Origin: Rhizobium sp. BK196
Lineage (GTDB): Bacteria > Pseudomonadota > Alphaproteobacteria > Rhizobiales > Rhizobiaceae
Assembly: GCF_014193255.1 (NCBI RefSeq)
Contig: NZ_JACHZB010000001.1
Coordinates: 124,001-188,000 of the forward strand
Length of the DNA stretch: 64,000 nucleotides
Direction of reading: 5' to 3'
Part shown: positions 32,022 to 40,832 of the stretch, one piece after another
Layout of the letters: every line of letters starts with the position of its first letter
Position numbering within the stretch: the stretch's first letter is position 1
Position numbers and translations under genes: made by a program
Notes under the pieces: generated by a model
Database searches by the model: none
What the model was told of the DNA's origin: nothing
What the model saw: only the letters and a program-made list of their open reading frames with translations

Positions 32022-32438
32022 TTGCCGCGGCCCGGACCCAAACGAATGTGCCGATTTTTTGTTCCTGCTAGCACGCGCTGGGAACAAAGGGATCGCCCGG
32101 CGCCGGCACCACAGGATGAATTCGAGCTGCGGCTTGCCGGTGACGGTGAGCTGTTGCGGGTGGCCCTGCACGATCCGCTGGTCGAGGTGAAACAAAATCC
32201 CGACCGCTTTCGCGTTCCACCCGCTGAGAAAGACGACCTGGTCGCCAAACGCCGCCAACAGGCAGCCATTGCGTGGTATCGCCAGGCTACATTGTCCTTC
32301 GCAATGCCGGTGACGCTTGTTTCGATCGACGACGACACGTTTATCGAAACTTCGAAGAATCCATGGAGCCAAGTGCCCAGCGATGGCAGCGGGCCTGCGG
32401 CTATCAAACGCTATTGGATGAGATGCCCTGAAAACTGA
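32022..32438. other. interval 31987-32534, ambiguous open frames
   Basis: Frames are open on both strands across this stretch (plus strand 138 aa beginning MPRPGPKRMCRFF). None has a convincing ribosome site or known motif. It carries two outward-facing EcfG-type promoters at its ends, so the middle may be spacer or a decayed gene. Confidence 0.3.
32041..32065 (-). promoter_or_regulatory. EcfG/RpoE2-type general-stress promoter, perfect consensus
   Basis: On the minus strand: GGAAC at 32065-32061, 16 bases, then CGTT at 32044-32041. It matches the alphaproteobacterial general-stress sigma consensus exactly. It points at the 64-aa gene starting at 31986, leaving a leader of about 45 bases. 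Confidence 0.65.
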
Positions 32439-32534
32439 CCTGCCGCAATCATTGCCATTCCAGTCGGAGATCCTGCAGCGGGAACGCAGGATGGGCGGGT
32501 CTGCCGTCATCTCCTTGTGCCTGGAAACTGCCTG

Positions 32535-32559
32535 GGAACTAATGACGTACGAGGCTGTT
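32535..32559 (+). promoter_or_regulatory. EcfG/RpoE2-type general-stress promoter
   Basis: GGAAC at 32535-32539, 16 bases, then TGTT at 32556-32559. It matches the sigma EcfG pattern with one departure at the first base of the -10. It is 90 bases before the periplasmic protein gene at 32649. The leader contains a GGGC-AAGCG-GCCC stem followed by seven T (32614-32633), directly before the ribosome site. Confidence 0.6.
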
Positions 32560-32648
32560 CGAGCTATGACGTTGAGACGACGCTGAGTCCCCGGCTGTCT
32601 GGCCCGGCTGACTGGGCAAGCGGCCCTTTTTTTGAGGAGCCTCTCATC

Positions 32649-33089
32649 ATGAAGATTTCGTCCGGATTTCGTTCTCTCGCCGTTGCCGCCACTGCTGCCG
32701 CGGGAGTTAGCTTTGCCAGCGCCGCGCATGCGGACAGCGGTACGATCCGCTTCGCCGTCTACAAGGCCGCCTTCTTCGTCGGCGGCTCCGGAGGCGACGG
32801 CACGCTGACCTTCCATGGTCGCCGATACCCAATTTCGATTGGCGGCATCTCGGGCGGTCTCGCCTTCGGTGCTTCCAAGACCTATTTCAAAGGTACCGTG
32901 CGCCACATACGCCGCGCTCAGGATGTGACGGGCGTGTACGGTGCAGCGGGCGGTGGCGGCGCGCTCGGCAAAGGAGCCCAGGTGATCGTCATGACCAATG
33001 ACAAGGGCGCCCAACTCGAACTGACAGGCAAGCAGGTAGGCCTGCAAATCAACGCCGATATCAGCGGTATGAGCATCACGGTCAAGTAA
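32649..33089 (+). CDS. conserved periplasmic protein, 146 aa
   Basis: An N-terminal signal peptide (MKISSGFRSLAVAATAAAG, cut near AAHA-DS) precedes about 118 residues of Gly-rich beta sequence (FFVGGSGGDGTLTFHGRRYP, VYGAAGGGGALGKGAQVIVM, LQINADISGMSITVK). The pattern recalls small secreted EipA-like/DUF1134-type folds, but the similarity is too loose to name. GAGGAG precedes the ATG. The EcfG-type promoter upstream suggests an envelope stress role. A 7-bp stem follows the stop. Confidence 0.75.
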   Translation: MKISSGFRSLAVAATAAAGVSFASAAHADSGTIRFAVYKAAFFVGGSGGDGTLTFHGRRYPISIGGISGGLAFGASKTYFKGTVRHIRRAQDVTGVYGAAGGGGALGKGAQVIVMTNDKGAQLELTGKQVGLQINADISGMSITVK

Positions 33090-33117
33090 GACCGTCAGGC
33101 TTGCACCAGGGACGGTC
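33090..33117 (+). terminator. hairpin after the periplasmic protein gene
   Basis: GACCGTC-N14-GACGGTC, perfect 7-bp arms, starting at the first base after the stop. An alternative stem, ACGGTC-AAGTAA-GACCGT, overlaps the stop codon. No U-tract. Confidence 0.4.
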
Positions 33118-33347
33118 GTTGCCGAAGTGACATCCCTGGCGCGCCCGTTCACGCGGAAGCATCTGCTGCCGAAGTCCGTGTCATGTTCGCGGCCACCGCC
33201 GGCTTGATCACTCAACCGGGCTCACAGTCGGGATTGGATAATGCCTGACTTCATACTCTTCGATCAGCAGGAGAAGCGCTGCGCATTGCCGACGAGATGA
33301 TCGTTTAAATCACAGCTCGATCCGAAATGCGGATCGGCGGCACGACC

Positions 33348-33557
33348 CTATTTCCACGCCGGTTCGTTCTTCTTCTCGTAGTCGCCAAACGCCTTCTTCA
33401 ACCCGCCCAGCACTTCGGCGGCGGTTTCGAACATGGCCTTCAGCTGCGGTTCGTCGACCTTCTCGATGTCTGCCCGCAAATGATCCATGATTTCCTGAAG
33501 GCGCACCTGCATTTTCTGGGTGTGGTGACGCGGATCGCGATCGGCTTCGCTGACCAT
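33348..33557 (-). CDS. small hypothetical protein, 69 aa, stress-type promoter
   Basis: MVSEADRDPRHHTQKMQVRL opens a soluble, strongly helical protein (two charged helices, HLRADIEKVDEPQLKAMFET and VLGGLKKAFGDYEKKNE). TGGGAGAA lies before the chosen ATG; the frame is open 13 codons further up. A GGAAC-N17-GGTT element lies at 33619-33644 in the right orientation. No family named; similar small helical proteins are often seen in rhizobial stress regulons. Confidence 0.65.
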   Translation of the reverse strand: MVSEADRDPRHHTQKMQVRLQEIMDHLRADIEKVDEPQLKAMFETAAEVLGGLKKAFGDYEKKNEPAWK

Positions 33558-33618
33558 TGGTATTCTCCCATGGTTCGTGTTTCGATGAACCGCCAATCCG
33601 TTTGACGGTTGCAGGTCA

Positions 33619-33644
33619 AACCCTTTGCCTCTAGTCTCGGTTCC
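33619..33644 (-). promoter_or_regulatory. EcfG/RpoE2-type promoter for the 69-aa gene
   Basis: On the minus strand: GGAAC at 33644-33640, 17 bases, then GGTT at 33622-33619. It fits the GGAAC-N18/19-TT form reported for RpoE2. The gene start is about 60 bases downstream. Confidence 0.5.
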
Positions 33645-33685
33645 CGATATCGCTTTTCGAGAGTGAGGGTTATTTGTGGTGATCG

Positions 33686-33997
33686 ATGGAACATCAGGAT
33701 CTTCTTTCCGGCTTTATCCGCCTCCACGTCCTGCATCATGCGGCCGAAGGCGATCTTCATGGTCTGTGGATGATCGAGGAGCTCGCTCACCACGGCTACA
33801 AGGTCTCGGCCGGGACGCTCTATCCGATGCTGCACGCCATGGAGAAGAAGGGATATCTCACCTCGCGAATGGAACGGGTGGGCCGGACGCGCCGGCGGAT
33901 ATACAATGCCACGCCCTATGGCGTGGCAGCCTTGAAGATCGCCAGGGAAAGAGCCAGGGAGCTGTTCCGTGAGGTCGTCGGCACAGGCAATTCATGA
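33686..33997 (+). CDS. PadR-family transcriptional regulator
   Basis: A 103-residue winged-helix protein. HGLWMIEELAHHGYKVSAGT then LYPMLHAMEKKGYLTSRMER is the PadR DNA-binding core, and GRTRRRIYNATPYGVAALK the wing and following helix. It overlaps the start of the chromate transporter gene by 29 bp, so the two are translated together. The short length is usual for the type that sits in chrA operons. Confidence 0.92.
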   Translation: MEHQDLLSGFIRLHVLHHAAEGDLHGLWMIEELAHHGYKVSAGTLYPMLHAMEKKGYLTSRMERVGRTRRRIYNATPYGVAALKIARERARELFREVVGTGNS

Positions 33998-35198
33998 AGA
34001 GGCGGTCAGCCAGCCGCATGGCACGCCCGGCGAAGTGTTTTTCGCATTCCTGAAGCTGGGGCTCACCTCGTTCGGAGGCCCGATCGCGCATCTCGGCTAC
34101 TTCCGCGACGAACTGGTCGTTCGCCGCAAATGGATCGACGAGACGGGCTATGGCGATCTCGTGGCGCTCTGTCAGTTCCTTCCCGGTCCCGCCTCGAGCC
34201 AGGTCGGCTTTTCCCTCGGCCTTTTGCGCGCAGGCCCCCTCGGCGCATTGGCCGCCTGGGCAGCCTTCACGTTGCCATCCGCAATCCTGCTGGTGATCTT
34301 CGCAATGGCGGCGACAGCTTTCGACGGGCCGACGGGAGCCGGCCTGTTGCACGGGCTGAAAATCGTGGCTGTCGCAGTCGTGGCGCAGGCGGTCTGGGGA
34401 ATGGCCAAAAGCCTGACGCCCGACCGGGAGCGTGCGGGCATCGCGCTCGCAGCCGTCCTCATCGTCACCTTCTCGGCAGGGGCGATCGGGCAGATCGCCG
34501 CGATCACCGCCGGCGCGCTCGCCGGCCTCGCGCTTTGCCGCAACGGCCCGGTCACGGGCGAGACGCACCTGTCTTTCCGGGTGTCCCGCTCCTTCGGCAT
34601 TGCCAGCCTTCTCGCCTTTTTCGCCCTGCTCGGCACCTTGCCGGTCATCGCCTCGGCATTGGGTTCGCAAGGCCTGTCGCTTTTCGATGCCTTCTACCGC
34701 TCGGGCGCACTGGTCTTCGGCGGCGGTCACGTCGTGCTGCCTCTGCTGCAGGCGGAAGTGGTCAATCCCGGCTGGATGTCGAACGATACGTTCCTGGCAG
34801 GCTATGGTGCCGCCCAGGCGGTTCCGGGGCCGCTGTTCACCTTCGCCGCCTATCTCGGCGCCGCCATGGGGCCTGCTCCGAACGGTCTTCTCGGCGCAGC
34901 CATTGGCCTGATCGCGATCTTTCTGCCCGGCTTCCTGCTGCTGCTCGGCGCCCTGCCCTTCTGGGACAGCTTTCGCAAGCGCCCGACGGCGCAGGCTGCG
35001 ATGCGCGGCGCCAACGCCGCCGTCGTCGGCATTCTCGGGGCGGCTCTCTATAGCCCCGTATGGACGAGCGCCGTTCTTGCGCCGCGCGACTTTTCGCTCG
35101 CACTTGCCGGCTTTCTGCTGCTCACCGTCTGGAAAGCCCCGCCATGGATCGTGGTCGTGCTCCTGGCTGCCGCCGCCACGATCCTCGATCTTGTCTGA
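33969..35198 (+). CDS. chrA: chromate transporter ChrA
   Basis: A 409-residue, long-chain (two-repeat) CHR transporter that exports chromate and confers resistance. The first repeat contains FGGPIAHLGYFRDELVVRRK near residues 37-56 and the hallmark QFLPGPASSQVGFSLG near 74-90; the second has FGGGHVVLPLLQAEVVNPGW near 255 and YGAAQAVPGPLFTFAAYLG near 280. The start is a GTG lying inside the PadR gene; no later start suits. Cotranscribed with padR and probably the VOC gene 13 bp on. Confidence 0.95.
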   Translation: MRSSAQAIHEEAVSQPHGTPGEVFFAFLKLGLTSFGGPIAHLGYFRDELVVRRKWIDETGYGDLVALCQFLPGPASSQVGFSLGLLRAGPLGALAAWAAFTLPSAILLVIFAMAATAFDGPTGAGLLHGLKIVAVAVVAQAVWGMAKSLTPDRERAGIALAAVLIVTFSAGAIGQIAAITAGALAGLALCRNGPVTGETHLSFRVSRSFGIASLLAFFALLGTLPVIASALGSQGLSLFDAFYRSGALVFGGGHVVLPLLQAEVVNPGWMSNDTFLAGYGAAQAVPGPLFTFAAYLGAAMGPAPNGLLGAAIGLIAIFLPGFLLLLGALPFWDSFRKRPTAQAAMRGANAAVVGILGAALYSPVWTSAVLAPRDFSLALAGFLLLTVWKAPPWIVVVLLAAAATILDLV

Positions 35199-35211
35199 AG
35201 GAGGAATTGCT

Positions 35212-35595
35212 ATGGCCACTGTCAGCGTTCGTTATATCGTCGACGATGTCGACGCCGCGATTGCATTCTACACGCAGTCGCTCGGCTTCGCGCTCACCAT
35301 GCATCCAGCTCCGAGCTTCGCCATGCTGACCAGAGGCGATCTTCGCCTGCTGGTGAACGGCACGACCGGGCCAGGCGGCGCATCCCAGCCCATGCCGGAT
35401 GGACGCCGCCCCGAACCCGGCGGCTGGAACCGCATCCAGCTGGAGGTCGACAATATCGAGGACGAGGTCGCACGTCTGAAGGCTTCAGGCGCGAAATTTC
35501 GCAACGACATCGTGGCTGGCATGGGCGGCAAGCAGATCCTCGTCGACGACCCCGCGGGCAATCCCGTCGAATTGTTCGAGCCGCCCAAGAAATAA
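35212..35595 (+). CDS. VOC-fold glyoxalase/bleomycin-resistance protein
   Basis: A 127-residue protein with two beta-alpha-beta-beta-beta units (VRYIVDDVDAAIAFYTQSLG and NRIQLEVDNIEDEVARLKAS) and the terminal VDDPAGNPVELFEPPKK, where Glu could be a metal ligand. A strong AAGGAGG precedes the ATG, and only 13 bp separate it from chrA, so it is the third gene of the chromate operon. Its reaction is unknown. Confidence 0.9.
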   Translation: MATVSVRYIVDDVDAAIAFYTQSLGFALTMHPAPSFAMLTRGDLRLLVNGTTGPGGASQPMPDGRRPEPGGWNRIQLEVDNIEDEVARLKASGAKFRNDIVAGMGGKQILVDDPAGNPVELFEPPKK

Positions 35596-35610
35596 CCGAA
35601 GCAATTCGGC

Positions 35611-37428
35611 TCAGGCGGCGCGGTTTGCCGTAACGGCAGGTCCTGCGGCGGCGATCTGGAAGCGCGAAACGATCTCTTCCAGCGCCAGGACCTGCTCGTT
35701 GAGCCCCTTGCAGGCCGAGTTGGTTTCCGCCGCCATGGCGGAATTGCGCTGGGTCACTTCGTCCATTGCATGAACGGAGCCGTTGATTTCGCGGATCGCC
35801 GAGGACTGCTCGTTCAACGAAGTGACCACCGCCTGGATCAGTTGCCCGACATGCTGCACCTTGGTTTCGATATGGGAGAGCGCTTCGCCGGTGCGGTTGA
35901 CGAGCGCGACACCCGAGCCGACCTGGTCCGACGATGTCGAGACCAGAACCTTGATCTCCTTGGCGGCATTGGCCGAGCGGGAGGCAAGTTCGCGCACTTC
36001 CTGCGCCACGACGGCAAAACCCTTGCCAGCTTCGCCCGCGCGGGCTGCTTCGACACCGGCATTGAGCGCCAGAAGGTTGGTCTGGAAGGCGATGTCGTCG
36101 ATGACGTTGATGATCGAGCCGATCTGGTCAGACGAACCCTCGATCCGCTGCATTGCCGCGATTGCCTCACGCATCAGTTCGGTGCATTGCAGCGCGGCCT
36201 TGCTGGTCTCGTCAGTCACCTGGCTTGCTTCGGCCGATTGGGACGAGGAATTGCCGATGGCCGAGGTGATCTCGGTGAGTGCGGCCGATGTCTCTTCGAT
36301 GGTCGTTGCCTGCTGCTCGGTACGCTTCGACAGCGCCTCCATGGCGCCGGCGATATCATGTGAAGAATGGCGCAGCGTGCTGGTCGCGCCGGAGACGGCG
36401 TCGATCGAGCCGGACAGCGTGTCGACACTGGCATTGAAGGCGGCACGGAGCTCTTCGTAGGCGGATGAGAACCTGGCATCGATGTGGAAGCCGAGATTGC
36501 CGCGCGACAGTTCATCGAGTGCGCGGGTGAGCGAATGGATCACCTCGTCACGCGCGGCTTCCTCGCCGGCGCGCTCGGCGGCCAACTGGCGTTGGCGGGC
36601 AACTTCGGCTTCCTTGGCCTCCGCCTCACGCAGGTGACCTTCGCGGCGCTCGAGCGAATTGGTGCGGAAGACGACGACGGCTTGCGCCATTTGGCCGATC
36701 TCATCGCTGCGCTCGGCAAAGGGCACGTCTTCCGAGAAGTCGCCATTGGCAAGGCCGCTCATATAGCGTCTCATGCCATCGATCGGCAGGATGGCGCGGC
36801 GGCGGAAGAAATAGAGCCCGGCGAGCAGCAGCAGGAAGGACGCGAGCGAAGCCGCGGCCGCCGCCGAGGTCCATGTCATGATCTCGTCGGCAGCATTCTT
36901 CTCCTGCCCCTTGAGAAAGGTATCGGAATTGACCACGAGCTTCTCGACCGCGTCCTGATGTTCGTGGAACGCGGTCCTGAGCTTCACCATCGGCCCGGTT
37001 CCGGCGCCATTCTGCCTCGCCTTGAGTGCCGGGATGACGTCCTCTTCCATCACCTTCCAGAAGATGTCGCCCTTGGCCACTACTTCCTTGTTGAGCTCGT
37101 CCTTGAGCGGCTGCGGCAGGCCGGTCGTCTGCCAATAGGCGCGGCGATCCTCATAGGCTGCCTTCAGCGTCGCGATCTTGGCGAGGTTGGCATCGACAAG
37201 ATCGGGAAAGTCGTTGGCCTCATGCGACAGCATGTAGGATTCGACCACGAAGAGCGGCGGCGGCAGGATGTCGGCAATCAGGTCTTTGCCATAGACGATC
37301 TGCTCGTAGATCGGTCCGTTGACCTTGAGCCGCCCAAGGGCTGTCTGCTGCAGCCCGAAGGACGCGAACATGCCGATGGAGACGGCGATGCCCACGATGG
37401 CGAGATTTCTTGCAATGGTGAGCTTCAT
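35611..37428 (-). CDS. methyl-accepting chemotaxis protein
   Basis: A 605-residue transducer. TM1 lies near residues 5-28, a periplasmic four-helix-type sensor to about 185, TM2 near 190-210 ([20 protein letters not shown]), HAMP from [20 protein letters not shown], then a signalling domain with the conserved tip [20 protein letters not shown] and [20 protein letters not shown]. The start at 37428 is chosen with CAGGGA upstream. No CheR pentapeptide at the end. Ligand unknown. It converges on the chromate operon. Confidence 0.94.
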   Translation of the reverse strand: MKLTIARNLAIVGIAVSIGMFASFGLQQTALGRLKVNGPIYEQIVYGKDLIADILPPPLFVVESYMLSHEANDFPDLVDANLAKIATLKAAYEDRRAYWQTTGLPQPLKDELNKEVVAKGDIFWKVMEEDVIPALKARQNGAGTGPMVKLRTAFHEHQDAVEKLVVNSDTFLKGQEKNAADEIMTWTSAAAAASLASFLLLLAGLYFFRRRAILPIDGMRRYMSGLANGDFSEDVPFAERSDEIGQMAQAVVVFRTNSLERREGHLREAEAKEAEVARQRQLAAERAGEEAARDEVIHSLTRALDELSRGNLGFHIDARFSSAYEELRAAFNASVDTLSGSIDAVSGATSTLRHSSHDIAGAMEALSKRTEQQATTIEETSAALTEITSAIGNSSSQSAEASQVTDETSKAALQCTELMREAIAAMQRIEGSSDQIGSIINVIDDIAFQTNLLALNAGVEAARAGEAGKGFAVVAQEVRELASRSANAAKEIKVLVSTSSDQVGSGVALVNRTGEALSHIETKVQHVGQLIQAVVTSLNEQSSAIREINGSVHAMDEVTQRNSAMAAETNSACKGLNEQVLALEEIVSRFQIAAAGPAVTANRAA

Positions 37429-37791
37429 GATGAATCCCTGAAGATGCGGCACCCGGCGTTACGCGCTCCACCCACCTCCTGAGCGAGCACATCTTCGGAC
37501 TTTAATATTGCATGGTAAATAAATAGTCTCGAATGCAGATTTATATTTGACGCAAACAAGGCCGAAAATGATATTTGTCAATACCAACAGATCTCGCACC
37601 AAAAACAAAATGCATCCGACGCCTTAACGGGAGAAGATCCCACGACTCTATTGTCCCCTTCCAATTTCCAATAGCATACTTCGATGATGACCATTTGGGC
37701 CTGCTTTCAATTTGCTTTCGAGGCCGCAACTTCGAAGGCGGAGGCCACGGGCTCAGGAACTGGCAGGCATAGTCAAGGTCGAAGCCGGCTC
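37429..37791. other. 363-bp AT-rich intergenic region
   Basis: Lies between the start of the MCP gene and the end of the MFS gene, both on the minus strand. Contains the MCP promoter region (TTTAATATTGCATGGTAAATAAATAG near 37500-37530, AT-rich). No gene is supported. Confidence 0.5.
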
Positions 37792-39021
37792 TCACGCAGC
37801 AGCAAGTTGAGGGGCGCGCGGCAGCGTGATCGCAAAGACGACCAGGCCAAGAAGCGTCAAGAGGAACCCGGCCCAGACTGCCGAGAGAAGACCGAACCCT
37901 GCCGCGATTGCCGCTCCGCCGGCCCAGGCGCCGATGGCGTTGGCAACGTTGAGGGCTGCCAGGTTCATGGCGCCCATCAAGGTCGGTGCTTCCGGCGCAA
38001 AGCTTGTCAGCCGCACCTGGATCGTGGGGATAGCAATCATCATCGTAGCGCCGACACCGAAGAGGCCGATCATCAGCAGCGCGACATTCCCTCCTGATGA
38101 TGCGAGGACTGCCAGTACGATCAGCGCACTGCCGAAGCCGACGACGAGCCCCAACGAAGGGTGGCTGTCGGCGATCCGTCCGCCGATAAGGTTCCCCGCC
38201 GTCATGCCGATGCCGAAGAGGGCCAGCGCCAGCGGGATCCATGCTCTGTCGATGATCGCGACATCGGTCACGAACGGTCCGATGAACGTGTATACGGCGA
38301 AGATGCTCGCGACGCCGAGGGCAGCGACAAGCATCATGATCCAGACGGAGCCTCGGCGGAGCGAACTCAGTTCCTGTGCGATCGGCCCGCCGTCCAGCGC
38401 CTCGGTCCGCGGCACCCATGCCCAAAGGGCCAGAAGCGCCAGCACACCGACACCGGCAACGGCGAAATAGGTGTTCCGCCAGCCGAGGTTCTGGCCAAGA
38501 AAGGTGGCGAGCGGCGAACCGATAATTGTGGCAACGGTCAGTCCGGTCATGACGAGGGCAAAGGCCTTGCCGCCATGTCCAGGTCCCACGATATAGGAGG
38601 CGACGACGGCACCGGCACCGAAATAGGCGCCCTGCGGCATGCCGCTGACGAAGCGGGCGAGCGCGAACATGCCGAGATTGGCTGCAAGCGCGGAGAGCAC
38701 ATTGCCGACGATGAAAAGGCCGAGCAATGCCAGAAGCAGGCTTTTCCGGTTCAGCCGGGCGGCAGCGAGCGTGACAAGCGGGGCACCGATCACCACCCCG
38801 AATGCGTAGGCCGTGATGGCATTCGTTGCCGCCGGTATGCTGATTTCAAGGCTCTCGGCAAAGAGCTGCAGGACGCCCATGCTGGCGAATTCGGACGTCC
38901 CGATGCAGAAGCTTCCAAGCGCCAGCGCAAACAGCGTCAAACCCCGGCGCCGGTGTTGCGCCGCATCTGTGCAATGGATCGCTACCGCCTTGCATTGCGG
39001 TTCGAAGGCCTTTTGGAACAT
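37792..39021 (-). CDS. MFS transporter (AraJ/NepI-like DHA1 exporter)
   Basis: A 409-residue, 12-span transporter. LALGSFCIGTSEFASMGVLQ near residues 35-54 is the TM1 signature of the AraJ/Ydh-type sugar or drug exporters, and ARFVSGMPQGAYFGAGAVVA near 125 the TM4-5 motif. AGGAG lies 8 bases before the start at 39021. It is the last of four minus-strand genes (DJ-1, monooxygenase, hydrolase, exporter), with 34 bp to the hydrolase gene, and may export the product of that set. Confidence 0.9.
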   Translation of the reverse strand: MFQKAFEPQCKAVAIHCTDAAQHRRRGLTLFALALGSFCIGTSEFASMGVLQLFAESLEISIPAATNAITAYAFGVVIGAPLVTLAAARLNRKSLLLALLGLFIVGNVLSALAANLGMFALARFVSGMPQGAYFGAGAVVASYIVGPGHGGKAFALVMTGLTVATIIGSPLATFLGQNLGWRNTYFAVAGVGVLALLALWAWVPRTEALDGGPIAQELSSLRRGSVWIMMLVAALGVASIFAVYTFIGPFVTDVAIIDRAWIPLALALFGIGMTAGNLIGGRIADSHPSLGLVVGFGSALIVLAVLASSGGNVALLMIGLFGVGATMMIAIPTIQVRLTSFAPEAPTLMGAMNLAALNVANAIGAWAGGAAIAAGFGLLSAVWAGFLLTLLGLVVFAITLPRAPQLAAA

Positions 39022-39055
39022 GTCCAAACTCCTGTAGGCTGCGGGCCGCAGTGTC

Positions 39056-39814
39056 CTAGTTCGACGGCGCGGCCGCACTGGTGATGAAGTCCGCCACGTC
39101 CTGCGGATGCGAAAGCATCACGGCATGGCTGGACTCGATCTCGACGGTCTTGGCGCCGGCCCGCGCTGCCATGGAGCGCTGCTGGCTGGGCGGGATCATG
39201 TGATCGTTCTTCGTCACCATGAAGTAGGTGGGCTTTTCCTTCCACGCCGGCGCGGTGATTTTGGTCTGCACGGCGCCGAGCCCCCAGGGAACCTGGGATT
39301 CGGCCATGAACTTCGTCTTGGCGGGATCGACATCGGCTGCGAAGGATGTGGGGAATTTCGCAAAGTCTACCAGCAGGAACCCGTCGCTTGGCGGAAGCAG
39401 CGGCGCCTTGTCTTCGCCCGGCGTCGGCGCCGTGCCGATGTCGTAGACCGACTCGCCGGCTTGAAGCGCGTACGCGGCAAGGTAAACCAGGCTCTTGACC
39501 TTTGGCACGCTGCCGGCCTCGGTGATCACCGCCCCGCCATAGGAATGGCCGACAAGGACGACCGGTTTTTTGGCCCGAGCGATGACCTGCCTTGTGGCAT
39601 CGACGTCACCTTGCAGTGTAATCGTGGGATTCTGGACAGCCAGAACCTCGTAGCCCTCGGCGGAAAGGATGTCATAGACCTGCTGCCAGCCCGAAGCATC
39701 GACGAAGGCACCGTGCACGAGCACGATCGACACAGGCTTGTCGGCTGCGTGGCCGGCGACGGCGGAAGCGGCTGTGATCATGACAGTGAGCAATCCTGTT
39801 ATTGCGCTTTTCAT
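39056..39814 (-). CDS. exported alpha/beta hydrolase (EstC-like)
   Basis: A 252-residue protein with a signal peptide (MKSAITGLLTVMITAASAVA, cut near GHA-AD). The oxyanion motif VLVHGAFVDASGW is near residue 35, the nucleophile elbow LVGHSYGGAVI near 92, and the His in IESSHAVMLSHPQ near 232. It belongs to the salicylate-esterase/EstC-like group. Probably periplasmic. Third gene of the four-gene minus-strand run. Confidence 0.9.
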   Translation of the reverse strand: MKSAITGLLTVMITAASAVAGHAADKPVSIVLVHGAFVDASGWQQVYDILSAEGYEVLAVQNPTITLQGDVDATRQVIARAKKPVVLVGHSYGGAVITEAGSVPKVKSLVYLAAYALQAGESVYDIGTAPTPGEDKAPLLPPSDGFLLVDFAKFPTSFAADVDPAKTKFMAESQVPWGLGAVQTKITAPAWKEKPTYFMVTKNDHMIPPSQQRSMAARAGAKTVEIESSHAVMLSHPQDVADFITSAAAPSN

Positions 39815-39832
39815 CGCATTCCCTCCAGCGGG

Positions 39833-40129
39833 TTAATCGACCTCGATCGGGTCAAGGGTAATCGGTGTCCGGTCGGCGAGATCGCCGATCCTGGCGGCAT
39901 AGTCCTTGAAGTGCGGCGTATCGCGATGCGCGGCGACCGCCGCCTCGTCGACGTAAAGCTCATCGAGCACGAAGCGGTCGGGATTGGCCTTGTCTCGCCA
40001 GATATCCCACCGCAGATTTCCGGGCTCGGCCCGGCTGTGCACCCGCATTGCGGAAAGAAGCGCTCCGAGTTCGGATGCCTTACCGGGACGCCCGGTCAGA
40101 ATCCCCACGGTCTTCACGCGCGGGGACAT
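39833..40129 (-). CDS. ABM-fold putative quinol monooxygenase
   Basis: A 98-residue ferredoxin-like alpha/beta dimeric protein of the antibiotic-biosynthesis-monooxygenase family (YgiN-like). VKTVGILTGRPGKASELGAL at the start, PGNLRWDIWRDKANPDRFVLDELY in the middle and HRDTPHFKDYAARIGDL at the end are the conserved strands. YgiN-like enzymes act on menadiol-type quinols. 19 bp before the hydrolase and 28 bp after the DJ-1 gene. Confidence 0.88.
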   Translation of the reverse strand: MSPRVKTVGILTGRPGKASELGALLSAMRVHSRAEPGNLRWDIWRDKANPDRFVLDELYVDEAAVAAHRDTPHFKDYAARIGDLADRTPITLDPIEVD

Positions 40130-40157
40130 GGTTCATTCCCCTCTTGGATGTGACCCA

Positions 40158-40832
40158 TCACGCCCGATCCTTCAGAGCAGCGAGCAACTCTTTTGCCAGC
40201 GGTCCTGCCGAGGCGGGATTCTGGCCGGTGATGAGGCGGCCATCGACGACAACGTGAGGTTCCCAGTTGGACGCAGAGGAATACTCGGCGCCCTCCGCCC
40301 TCAATGCGTCCTCGAGTTCGTAGGGCACGTCATCTCGGGCATAGTCATATTCCTCCTTCTTCGAGAAGGAGGTGAGCTTCTTGCCACGCACGAATGGCGT
40401 GCCATCACCGAGGTTCACGCCGAGCAACGAGCACGGACCGTGACAAACAGCGCTCACCAGCTTGTCCGTGCTCCAGGCGCGCACGACAGCCCTCTGGACA
40501 TCAGCGTTGCGCTGGATATCGACCATCGGCCCGAGACCGCCGGGGATCAGGATGGCGTCGTAGTCGGCGGCGTCCACCTCGGCGAGCTTGCGACTGTGAT
40601 TGAGGCGACGGAAGGCCTTGCTCTCGAGAAATCCCTTCTGAGCAGGGTCCTTCTCGTCATACGCGTCATACGGCGTCCATCCGCCTGCGGGAGAGGCAAA
40701 CTCGATTGCGATCCCGGCCTTGTCGAGCACGTCGAAAGGATGAGCGACCTCGGCGAAAAAGAAGCCGGTCTTGCGACTGTGCGGGCCGATCACGGCTGCG
40801 TTGGTCACGATGAAAAGGACATGTTTTGTCAT
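40158..40832 (-). CDS. DJ-1/PfpI-family protein (Hsp31-like)
   Basis: A 224-residue class I glutamine-amidotransferase-like protein. The nucleophile Cys is in SAVCHGPCSLLGV near residues 129-141, and the acidic helper probably in the FAEVAHPFDVL segment. Relatives of this length (Hsp31, glyoxalase III) remove methylglyoxal or act as holdases. First gene of the four-gene run. Its upstream interval of 500 bp is shared with the divergent winged-helix-NTPase regulator. Confidence 0.88.
   Translation of the reverse strand: MTKHVLFIVTNAAVIGPHSRKTGFFFAEVAHPFDVLDKAGIAIEFASPAGGWTPYDAYDEKDPAQKGFLESKAFRRLNHSRKLAEVDAADYDAILIPGGLGPMVDIQRNADVQRAVVRAWSTDKLVSAVCHGPCSLLGVNLGDGTPFVRGKKLTSFSKKEEYDYARDDVPYELEDALRAEGAEYSSASNWEPHVVVDGRLITGQNPASAGPLAKELLAALKDRA

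Noticed and set aside
31986-33215. 409-aa open frame on the minus strand
   Set aside because: It runs antisense through the periplasmic protein gene at 32649-33089, which has a signal peptide, ribosome site and promoter; the frame shows no domain.
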